Shown: piece after piece, positions 1 through 6,799 of the stretch
Numbering within the stretch: the stretch's first letter is position 1
How the letters are laid out: the number at the start of each line of letters is the position of its first letter
From: Variovorax sp.
GTDB lineage: Bacteria; Pseudomonadota; Gammaproteobacteria; Burkholderiales; Burkholderiaceae_C
Assembly (NCBI GenBank): GCA_028292145.1
Contig: JAQGMX010000284.1
Location: 1-8,944, forward strand
Length of the DNA stretch: 8,944 nt
Direction: 5' to 3'
The notes under the pieces: model-generated
Seen by the model: only the letters and a program-made list of their open reading frames with translations
What the model was told of the DNA's origin: nothing
Databases searched by the model: none
Made by a program: the position numbers and the translations under genes

Positions 1-2673
1 AAGAACCTCTCGGTGGACATCCCGCGCGGCAAGTTCAGCGTGGTCACGGGCGTGAGCGGATCGGGCAAGTCGACGCTGGCCTTCGACATCCTCTTCAACG
101 AAGGCCAGCGACGATATCTCGAATCGCTCAACGCCTACGCGCGCAGCATCGTGCAGCCGGCGGGCCGGCCCGAGGTCGATGCGGTCTACGGCATTCCGCC
201 GACGGTCGCCATCGAGCAGCGGCTGTCGCGCGGCGGGCGTAAATCGACCGTCGGCACGACCACCGAGGTCTGGCACTTCCTGCGGCTGCTGTACGTGAAG
301 CTCGGCACGCAGCACTGCATCCACGACGGTGCGGCCGTGCAGCCGCAGACGCCCGACAGCATCGCCGCGCAGCTGATGCGCAACTTCAAGGGCCAGCACA
401 TCGGCCTGCTGGCGCCGCTGGTGAGCAACCGCAAGGGCGTCTACACCGAGCTGGCCGACTGGGCGCGGCCGCGCGGCTACACGCATCTGCGCGTCGACGG
501 CGGTTTTCTGCCGACCAATCCGTTCCCGCGACTCGACCGCTTCAAGGAACACAGCATCGAGCTGCCGGTTGCGAGCCTCGACGTGACGCCGGGCAACGAG
601 GCGCAACTGCGCGATGCGCTGACAAAGGCGCTGGAGCACGGAAAAGGCGTGCTGCATGTGATGAGCGACCTCGGCGGCCTGCGCGAGGCGCTGGCGGACG
701 GCCAGCCGACGGCGGGCATCGGCCGCACGCAGGTGTTTTCGACGCTGCGGGCGTGTCCGATCTGCAGCACCAGCTATGCGGAACTCGATCCGCGCCTGTT
801 CAGCTACAACAGCAAGCACGGCTGGTGCCCCGATTGCGTCGGCACCGGTGTGAAGCTGACCAAGGACCAGCGCAAGGTGTTCGACGATTCGGTGCTGGCG
901 GACGACCAGAAGGGGCGCGAGCAGACGTTTGCGGAGCCGGAGGCGGAGGATGTCGGCGATGTCGTCTGTCCGACCTGCCAGGGGACGCGGCTGAATGCGG
1001 TGGCGCGGGCCGTGTTGTTCGAAGGACAGAGAGAGGGCGGGGGGGAGGGCCTGGGCGTTTCCATCGTCGACATTGCTCGATTGAGCGTGACCGACATCCG
1101 CAAGTGGTTCGAGAATCTGGCGCTGACCGGCCGAAACGCAGAAATCGCCCGCGACCTCGTCCCAGAAATCAAGAGCCGCCTCGAATTCCTCGAAGAGGTC
1201 GGACTTGGCTACCTCACGCTGGACCGTGGCGCGCCGACCCTGAGCGGTGGCGAAGCGCAGCGCATCCGATTGGCAGCCCAGCTCGGCAGCAACCTGCAAG
1301 GCGTCTGCTATGTGCTCGACGAGCCGACCATCGGCCTGCATGCCCGCGACAACCAGATCTTGCTGAACGCGCTGCACAAGCTCGGCGAGAAGGGCAACAC
1401 GCTGGTGGTTGTCGAGCACGACGAGGACACGATCCGCCGCGCCGATCACATCATCGACATCGGCCCGAGCGCGGGCAAGCGCGGCGGGCGGCTGGTGGCG
1501 CAGGGCAGCGTCGCGGACATCGAAGCAGCCAGCGACTCACAGACGGGACGGTATTTGCGGGATGCGATCAGGCATCCACTTCAGGCCCGGCGTGGAGTGG
1601 TGGTCAACACCGACACCTGGCTGACGGTGCACAAGGCCGATCTTCACAACCTCAAGGACGTCACATCGACGCTACCGCTGCACCGCTTGGTCGCCATCAC
1701 CGGCGTCAGCGGATCGGGCAAGTCGACGCTGGCGCGCGACGTGCTTCTGGCGAACGTCCAGGCGATCGTCATCCAGCGGATGACCAAAGCCGGCCGCGAT
1801 GCGGACGCGGCGGGCAAGCGTCCGGCGTGGACAGGTTGCAGTTCGGTCGACGGCTACGAAACCATTGATCGCGTGCTCGAAGTCGATCAGACGCCGATCG
1901 GCAAGACCCCGCGCAGCTGCCCGGCGACGTACATCGGCTTCTGGGACACCATCCGCAAGCTGTTCGCGGACACGCTCGAAGCCAAGGCGCGCGGCTATGC
2001 GCCGGCGCGCTTCAGCTTCAACACCGGCGAAGGCCGTTGTCCCGGCTGCGACGGCGCGGGCATCCGCACCATCGCCATGAGCTTCCTGCCGGACGTGAAG
2101 GTGCCGTGCGAGGTCTGCCACGGCGCGCGCTTCAACCCGGAGACGTTGGCCGTCACCTGGCGCGGCAAGAACATCGGCGACGTGCTGCAGATGGAGGTCG
2201 ATGAAGCGGTCGATTTCTTCGGCACGATGCCCAACATCGCGCATCCGCTGCAGTTGCTGAAGGACGTGGGACTCGGTTACCTGACGCTCGGCCAGCCGTC
2301 GCCGACGCTGAGCGGCGGCGAGGCGCAGCGCATCAAGCTGGTGACCGAACTGAGCAAGGTGCGCGACGACGTCACGCGCCGCGGCCAGAAGGCGCCGCAC
2401 ACGCTGTATGTGCTGGACGAGCCGACGGTCGGCCTGCACATGGCGGATGTGGAGAAGCTGATCCACGTCCTGCACCGCCTGGTGAATGCTGGGCATAGCG
2501 TGGTGGTGATCGAGCACGATCTGGATGTGATCGCCGAGGCGGACTGGATCATCGACCTGGGCCCGGATGGCGGGAACGCGGGCGGGCGCATCGTCGCTGC
2601 GGCGCCGCCGGAGGATGTGGTGAGGCTGGGGACGCACACGGGGGTGGCGCTGGGGCCGGTGCTGGCGCGGTAG
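1..2673 (+). CDS. uvrA: UvrA-family excinuclease ATPase, 5'-truncated by the window edge
   Basis: This is a UvrA-family ATPase, the DNA-damage-recognition subunit of nucleotide excision repair, which acts as a dimer on DNA with UvrB. The frame is open from base 1, so the true start lies upstream; 890 residues are visible. Both ABC modules are complete: Walker A GVSGSGKS at residues 17-24 and 568-575, LSGGE signatures at 414-418 and 770-774, Walker B aspartates near 440 and 806, and H-loop histidines near 473 and 839. Zinc-binding cysteine pairs lie at 252/255 with 276/279 and at 680/683 with 703/706. A UvrB-binding-like segment (about 125-245) is present. The stretch between C279 and the next CxxC (323-326) is only 43 residues, whereas I recall roughly 110-120 in E. 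coli UvrA, so the insertion domain looks largely missing. TPRSCPATY replaces the usual TPRSNPATY. If canonical, about 20 N-terminal residues are missing. The divergences also fit the C-terminal half of the roughly 1900-residue tandem UvrA found in Burkholderiales. Family is certain; the exact type is not. Confidence 0.93.
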   Translation, partial: KNLSVDIPRGKFSVVTGVSGSGKSTLAFDILFNEGQRRYLESLNAYARSIVQPAGRPEVDAVYGIPPTVAIEQRLSRGGRKSTVGTTTEVWHFLRLLYVKLGTQHCIHDGAAVQPQTPDSIAAQLMRNFKGQHIGLLAPLVSNRKGVYTELADWARPRGYTHLRVDGGFLPTNPFPRLDRFKEHSIELPVASLDVTPGNEAQLRDALTKALEHGKGVLHVMSDLGGLREALADGQPTAGIGRTQVFSTLRACPICSTSYAELDPRLFSYNSKHGWCPDCVGTGVKLTKDQRKVFDDSVLADDQKGREQTFAEPEAEDVGDVVCPTCQGTRLNAVARAVLFEGQREGGGEGLGVSIVDIARLSVTDIRKWFENLALTGRNAEIARDLVPEIKSRLEFLEEVGLGYLTLDRGAPTLSGGEAQRIRLAAQLGSNLQGVCYVLDEPTIGLHARDNQILLNALHKLGEKGNTLVVVEHDEDTIRRADHIIDIGPSAGKRGGRLVAQGSVADIEAASDSQTGRYLRDAIRHPLQARRGVVVNTDTWLTVHKADLHNLKDVTSTLPLHRLVAITGVSGSGKSTLARDVLLANVQAIVIQRMTKAGRDADAAGKRPAWTGCSSVDGYETIDRVLEVDQTPIGKTPRSCPATYIGFWDTIRKLFADTLEAKARGYAPARFSFNTGEGRCPGCDGAGIRTIAMSFLPDVKVPCEVCHGARFNPETLAVTWRGKNIGDVLQMEVDEAVDFFGTMPNIAHPLQLLKDVGLGYLTLGQPSPTLSGGEAQRIKLVTELSKVRDDVTRRGQKAPHTLYVLDEPTVGLHMADVEKLIHVLHRLVNAGHSVVVIEHDLDVIAEADWIIDLGPDGGNAGGRIVAAAPPEDVVRLGTHTGVALGPVLAR

Positions 2674-2720
2674 CGGACGGTCGATTTGCGAACATGCCGA
2701 GCCGAAAGCAGACCGCGCGG

Positions 2721-2764
2721 AACCGGTGTCCCCTCCGGCGGCATGAGCGCCGCACCGCCCGGTT
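2721..2764. other. GC-rich nested inverted repeat downstream of uvrA
   Basis: CGGCG (2736-2740) pairs with CGCCG (2748-2752) across a 7-base loop. It sits inside CGGTG (2724-2728) with CACCG (2753-2757), or alternatively AACCGG (2721-2726) with CCGGTT (2759-2764). There is no following T-tract, so it is not a classical intrinsic terminator. It could stabilise the uvrA mRNA 3' end or be chance in GC-rich DNA. The rest of 2674-2846 shows no gene and no promoter I can support. Confidence 0.3.
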
Positions 2765-2859
2765 GCGAAGGCTGACGCCAACGTGACTCGCTAAGGGCAG
2801 TCACCGATTGTGCGAGGCGAGCCTGCCCGGCCAAATGGAGGGTTTTAGGATTCCCGCGC

Positions 2860-3834
2860 ATGCATCGTCGTTCCGTTATTTCTCTTGGCGCCGCCGCTCT
2901 GGCCTGCGCCGCCGTGCTGTCACCGCTGGCCGCCCAGGCGCAAGGTTTTCCGGCGCGTCCGGTGAAGCTGGTCATCGCGTTCCCGGCCGGCGGACCGACC
3001 GACATCACGATGCGGCAGCTTGCCGACAATGCGTCGAAGATTCTCGGCCAGCCGGTCATCATCGACAACAAGCCCGGTGCCGGCGGCACCTTGCCGGCGC
3101 AGGCGCTGCAGAGTTCGCCAGCCGACGGCTACACGGTCGCGCAGATTCCGCTCGGCGTGTTCCGGCTCGGCTACACGACCAAGCTGAACTGGGACCCGAT
3201 CAAGGACATCAGCTACGTCATCAACGTCACCGGCTATGCCTTCGGCGTCGTCGTGCCGGCCGAAAGCCCGTTCAAGACCTGGGCCGACTTCGTCGCCTAC
3301 GCGAAGGCCAATCCGGGCGCCCTGACCTACGGCTCCACCGGCAACTTCACCAGCCCGCACCTGACGATGGAAACCGTCGCGCAAAAGGCCGGCATCAAGC
3401 TGCAGCACGTGCCGTACAAGGGCAGCGCCGACCTGATGCAGGCGGTGGTCGGCGGCCATCTGATGGCTGCGGCCGACAGCACCGGTTTCGCGCCACAGGT
3501 CGAGGCCGGCAAGCTGCGCGTGCTCAATACCTGGGGCGCTACGCGGCTGGCCAAGTTCCCGGACGCGCCGACGCTGAAGGAACTCGGCTACGACATCGTG
3601 CAGAACTCGCCTTTCGGTATCGGCGCGCCCAAAGGCACGCCGCCGGAAGTCGTCAAGAAGCTGCACGACGCCTTCAAGCAGGCGATGGAAGAGCCGAGCT
3701 ACGTAGCATCGCTCGGTCGCTACGACATGCTGCCGAACTACATGAGCTCGGCGGAATACACGAAGTTCGCGCAGGAGACGATGGGCAAGGAAAAGGTTGT
3801 CATCGAGAAGCTGGGGCTGGCGAAGGCGCCGTAA
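2860..3834 (+). CDS. Bug/TctC-family periplasmic tripartite-tricarboxylate-type substrate-binding protein
   Basis: This is a periplasmic binding protein of the Bug (TctC) family, which captures small carboxylates or related solutes; the ligand cannot be predicted. It has 324 residues, the usual length. An N-terminal signal peptide (MHRR, then a hydrophobic Ala/Leu stretch) probably ends at AQA, about residue 27. The first ligand loop FPAGGPTD (41-48) and NKPGAGG (70-76) are family hallmarks, as are HVPYKGSADLMQAVVGG in the middle and the later APTLKELGYD. The start is supported by AGGA at 2847-2850, nine bases before the ATG. No membrane TctA or TctB gene is nearby, so it is an orphan binding protein, common in Burkholderiales. 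It is 186 bases downstream of uvrA and is probably transcribed on its own. A terminator-like hairpin follows it. Confidence 0.93.
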   Translation: MHRRSVISLGAAALACAAVLSPLAAQAQGFPARPVKLVIAFPAGGPTDITMRQLADNASKILGQPVIIDNKPGAGGTLPAQALQSSPADGYTVAQIPLGVFRLGYTTKLNWDPIKDISYVINVTGYAFGVVVPAESPFKTWADFVAYAKANPGALTYGSTGNFTSPHLTMETVAQKAGIKLQHVPYKGSADLMQAVVGGHLMAAADSTGFAPQVEAGKLRVLNTWGATRLAKFPDAPTLKELGYDIVQNSPFGIGAPKGTPPEVVKKLHDAFKQAMEEPSYVASLGRYDMLPNYMSSAEYTKFAQETMGKEKVVIEKLGLAKAP

Positions 3835-3845
3835 TTTACGGATGA

Positions 3846-3867
3846 GCGCACCGTTGCGTCCTTTTTT
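3846..3867 (+). terminator. Probable intrinsic terminator of the plus-strand Bug gene
   Basis: GCGCA (3846-3850) pairs with TGCGT (3855-3859) around the loop CCGT, with one G-T wobble, and is followed by CC and six T (3862-3867). Outer GGA (3840-3842) could also pair with TCC after a small internal mismatch. The stem is short but the T-tract and the position 12 bases after the stop codon fit an intrinsic terminator. Confidence 0.55.
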
Positions 3868-3901
3868 ATAGGACGATTCCCAAGGTCGCAGATGCTGCTT
3901 T

Positions 3902-3940
3902 GAAAGAACCTCTTGGATTCAATTCCACAGAGGTTTTTTC
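3902..3940 (+). promoter_or_regulatory. Long hairpin with a T-tract that buries the Shine-Dalgarno of the next gene
   Basis: The left arm GAAAGAACCTCT (3902-3913) pairs with the right arm AGAGGTTTTTTC (3929-3940) over all 12 positions, with one G-T wobble. TGGA (3914-3917) and TCCA (3924-3927) extend the stem inward, leaving one bulged C (3928) and the 6-base loop TTCAAT. The right arm ends exactly at the base before the ATG at 3941. It contains AGAGG (3929-3933), the only plausible Shine-Dalgarno, seven bases from that ATG. The six T (3934-3939) also make it look like an intrinsic terminator. It could therefore be a second terminator for upstream transcription, an attenuator, or a translational switch such as a thermosensor that must open before the gene is translated. 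The pairing is seen directly; the function is inferred. Confidence 0.65.
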
Positions 3941-5350
3941 ATGCCATCGCCAAGCACGCCACCGCCGACCCGCGCCCGTACCAACACCACAACATCGCAG
4001 ATCAATCACTCGGATAGCCCGTCGACGACATCCCATCAGGCCCCGATCTATTCGCGCTCGCCTGTCGCAGCACAGCAGGCTACGACTGTGACCGGTGGAA
4101 ATGCCGTATCGCAGCAATTGGTGATGTGGTCCAAAAGGCTTGACGCTGCGCTCAGGAGCTCATGGCCGGTCGGCCTTTTGCAGGTGCGTGAAACACTTGG
4201 AGCTATTTTTCAAGATGGCTCTCTCCCGATCAGCGTTCGGTCTGATGCAGTGATGGAGAACGCCGAATTAGGCGACGATGGGGAAATCAGCTCGGTCGTG
4301 CGCTTTTTGCAAAAGATGCAGGCTCTGGCCGGTGCTGTCGGCGGACCTGCTACTGCTGGGCCGCAGCGCAACTTCCAGCTTCCGCCGGCTCAACTGCAGC
4401 CAACTCAGGCCACGACGATTGGTGGCATGCCTACCGTTCCACTTCCTCCTGTCGACCCTTACTTCGGTACCCCGGCAGCAAAAAGGATACCGCTCAATCA
4501 GGTAGGTCCAAATGTCCGCTACACGATTGAACAAATCGTCGGAAACATGGAGCTGTCCCCAAAGCAGCAGATCGCAAAAATCGCAGAGGATTCACACGTT
4601 ACCAGCCGCAGGGCCTCCGACTGGTACAAGAGTGCCGTGCGTGAAATCTCTTTCGGATTGTCTCGTGAGGATGCTGAACGCGTATTGGAGTATGTCAAGA
4701 CCGCGCGACTACATCTGACCACTGAAAAGTCCATCCAGTGCGGTGTTGCGTACCACTTCGCCGATACACCACACAATCCAGAAGCAGTAAGGATGTTGTT
4801 CGGTGCGGTGAATGCTGAAGTTGGTCTCAACGGCGACGCCGCTGCCGTTACGTGGGACAGCCTCGCCAAACATGTGCCTCCAGAGCACTTGCACCACTTC
4901 AATGCGATGAAGGACAAGGGACGGGAAATGCTGGCTGGGGATGGGGATGCAGCAGTGCAATACAAGCGCTATGCAACTGCTGGTCGTGTCAGTCCCCCGC
5001 TTCGCGAGCTCTATCCGGCGGCTCAGAATCTGCCCGTTGGTATGGAGATCGCCCAGCCTGCAGTCGTCGCAACCTTACCTGCCGCAACATTGGCTGCAGT
5101 ACCTGCACCTGTAATCACTTTTCCGGCAGAAGCGCCCGTGCCAAATTGTGGCGACAACGTCGAAACCGTCGCAAAACGCCAGCGGTTGGAAGAGCAGGTC
5201 AGCAGTTTCCCGGTCATGCCTTTCGAGCTCCTGCAGACGGTGCTGCCCGCCGCAACGGCCGCGCAGCAGGCAGCGTCGGAACCGATCGCAATGGAAACGC
5301 TGCCTATGCCGCCTTCGCCTCTACTGGCCGAGAAAGCGCAGCAGTCCTGA
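3941..5350 (+). CDS. Uncharacterised protein A of a paralogous pair, effector-like
   Basis: I do not recognise this 469-residue protein. There is no hydrophobic signal peptide or membrane segment. Residues 1-50 hold 9 Ser, 10 Thr and 8 Pro, one acidic residue (D25) and no Leu, a composition like type III secretion signals. A helical-looking block (about 51-145) starts at TGG. A Pro/Gln-rich linker with PPVDP (169-173) follows, then a second block (about 190-352) with FGLS (238-241) and a motif YATxGxVSP (344-352). The tail is Ala/Pro-rich and carries AKRQRLEE (411-418), resembling a monopartite nuclear localisation signal. The downstream neighbour shares all these landmarks, so the two are homologues. 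GC is lower than in the flanks (30 of 60 in 4681-4740), and TTA, ATA and AGG codons occur, suggesting foreign origin. The start is set by AGAGG seven bases upstream, inside a hairpin. A host-directed secreted protein is one hypothesis; no enzymatic motif is visible. Confidence 0.82.
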   Translation: MPSPSTPPPTRARTNTTTSQINHSDSPSTTSHQAPIYSRSPVAAQQATTVTGGNAVSQQLVMWSKRLDAALRSSWPVGLLQVRETLGAIFQDGSLPISVRSDAVMENAELGDDGEISSVVRFLQKMQALAGAVGGPATAGPQRNFQLPPAQLQPTQATTIGGMPTVPLPPVDPYFGTPAAKRIPLNQVGPNVRYTIEQIVGNMELSPKQQIAKIAEDSHVTSRRASDWYKSAVREISFGLSREDAERVLEYVKTARLHLTTEKSIQCGVAYHFADTPHNPEAVRMLFGAVNAEVGLNGDAAAVTWDSLAKHVPPEHLHHFNAMKDKGREMLAGDGDAAVQYKRYATAGRVSPPLRELYPAAQNLPVGMEIAQPAVVATLPAATLAAVPAPVITFPAEAPVPNCGDNVETVAKRQRLEEQVSSFPVMPFELLQTVLPAATAAQQAASEPIAMETLPMPPSPLLAEKAQQS

Positions 5351-5353
5351 GCC

Positions 5354-6799
5354 ATGCCAATCGATTCATCCCCACCTCCTTCCGTCGGCGCCGGCATCAG
5401 CTCGCGAATCAACCGGTCCGGTCGCACTGGCGGGAATGCGCAGCAAGTTCCCCCGTACATACGCCCGACGACGACGCAGATCACCACCATGCCGATGACG
5501 GGCGGTGCCAAGTCCCAGTCTCTGTATGAATGGGCTCGGCAGCTCCACAACGCCCTCAACAGGCAGGATGGCGCCGACATTGCCGAGGTGCAGCACACTT
5601 TGCTCGGCATGGCCGACGACCCGGTGCTTCCGACGGCGATCAGCGACGCAGCGATGTTGGAACATGTCGGCACGCTCGACGGCGCAGTCGACGTCGCAAG
5701 GATCATGGAATTTCTCGACCGTGTCCACCCGCAATCGACAGCCTTTATCGGTCCAGAAGGCGTCGAAGACGTGCAGAGCGCACCGATGCTGCGGAACTTC
5801 GGGCCCACTGCGGCACACGATCCGTCACCCCGCAACGCCGAGCCGTTCGTTCGTGCCATCCAGGATGAGTTGATGCGGTCTGTTGGATTCGGCGCACGGA
5901 TTCCCCAATACCAGCCGCTGCTGCCGGCACCCCAGGATCGACCGCCGGTAGACCCAATGCCCGATTTCGTCCTGAAGATGGCGCGCCGGATCGTCGCCAA
6001 TCCCGCCGAGAGCGCTGCCGAGCACAAACAGTACGTGCTCGATAAAAAGATCAGATCGACCGACGACTCTGCAAAGGAGCTTGTCCGACTCGGTCGCAAG
6101 CAGGTTGCGTTTGGACTGTCTCACGAAAAAGACATCCAGTTGATGGATTACCTCCGCAACGCGATGGGCGCGTCAAACAAGGAAGCGTTCACGAATTCGA
6201 TCAACGCAGTCATGCGCTCCGAACCTTACAACTCTCGGGTAGCGCCGTTGCTGTTCGACGCGGCAAAAACCTATCTCGAACGCGGCGGACTTCTCGCAGA
6301 TATCGGGACGGCAAATCTCGCACCATTGGTGCCGGAACCGGAACGTCGGTTCATCGAGGCCCTGAGCAAGCGGCCGGACGCCACCAGACTGGCCTATGCG
6401 ACGCTCGGCATCGTCAGTCCGACGGGTCCGGCACCGGACATCACCGAAGCGCTCGCGCTGGCCGGACCGCAAGCTTTGGCTACGGAGCCGGCTCCGATGG
6501 CGGCGCTTCAGCGACTTCTCCAGACGCCGATGCCGATGCCTAAAACGATGCCCGTTCCTGAGGCGGATACGACTGGCAGCGACGTCAAGCGACAGCGCAC
6601 CACAGGCGATTTTGTGACGGTGTCCTCCAGCGTTGCAGAACTCGGTGCGCAATCGCTCAATCCGCAGGTTGTCGTGGAAAGACTGCCGATGGCGCAATTG
6701 CAGGCTTCGATGCCTCTGCAGCCGGCACCTGCTGTCGCTGCATTGCCGACGGCGCAGACAACCGAAATCGTTGCGCCGACGCCGACCGTGCCGTCCTGA
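5354..6799 (+). CDS. Uncharacterised protein B of a paralogous pair, effector-like
   Basis: This is a 481-residue homologue of the gene before it; its function is unknown. Matching landmarks are the N-terminus MPxxSxPPP with a later SxINxS-like stretch, TGG at 49-51, a first helical block to about 150, PPVDP (197-201), FGLS (253-256), YATLGIVSP (348-356) and VKRQR (411-415). The first 50 residues again have many Ser, Thr and Pro (21), only D4 acidic and no Leu. The tail after 415 is Ala/Pro/Gln-rich and looks disordered. No signal peptide, membrane segment or catalytic motif is evident. The ATG lies three bases after the TGA of protein A and has no clear Shine-Dalgarno, so translation is probably coupled and the two made together. 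GC is higher than in protein A, so the copies either diverged long ago or have different histories. The stop codon abuts the convergent Bug gene's stop with no gap. Confidence 0.82.
   Translation: MPIDSSPPPSVGAGISSRINRSGRTGGNAQQVPPYIRPTTTQITTMPMTGGAKSQSLYEWARQLHNALNRQDGADIAEVQHTLLGMADDPVLPTAISDAAMLEHVGTLDGAVDVARIMEFLDRVHPQSTAFIGPEGVEDVQSAPMLRNFGPTAAHDPSPRNAEPFVRAIQDELMRSVGFGARIPQYQPLLPAPQDRPPVDPMPDFVLKMARRIVANPAESAAEHKQYVLDKKIRSTDDSAKELVRLGRKQVAFGLSHEKDIQLMDYLRNAMGASNKEAFTNSINAVMRSEPYNSRVAPLLFDAAKTYLERGGLLADIGTANLAPLVPEPERRFIEALSKRPDATRLAYATLGIVSPTGPAPDITEALALAGPQALATEPAPMAALQRLLQTPMPMPKTMPVPEADTTGSDVKRQRTTGDFVTVSSSVAELGAQSLNPQVVVERLPMAQLQASMPLQPAPAVAALPTAQTTEIVAPTPTVPS

Noticed and set aside
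753..1868. Plus-strand open frame of 371 codons in another frame inside uvrA
   Set aside because: Arg/Pro/Gly-rich shadow of uvrA, with no motif; the uvrA frame carries all conserved residues.
1672..2781. Long minus-strand open frame of 369 codons opposite uvrA
   Set aside because: It is antisense to the conserved second ATPase module of uvrA, is Arg/Ala-rich with no recognisable motif, and is the expected by-product of high-GC codon bias.
3905..3931. HrpL-type hrp box (AGAACC, 14 bases, CCACAGA)
   Set aside because: The match is 5 of 6 in the first element, the spacer is 14 rather than 15-16, and it would place the transcription start at or after the ATG at 3941. The bases are better explained by the hairpin.
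3835..3940. PIP or HrpB-type box (paired TTCG) or sigma-70 promoter before the paralogous pair
   Set aside because: No paired TTCG elements were found. TATAGG at 3867 has no -35 at proper distance, so no promoter can be supported.
3900..4091. Small open frame starting at TTG 3900, as a possible leader peptide
   Set aside because: Starts without a Shine-Dalgarno and overlaps the start of protein A out of frame with no recognisable content.
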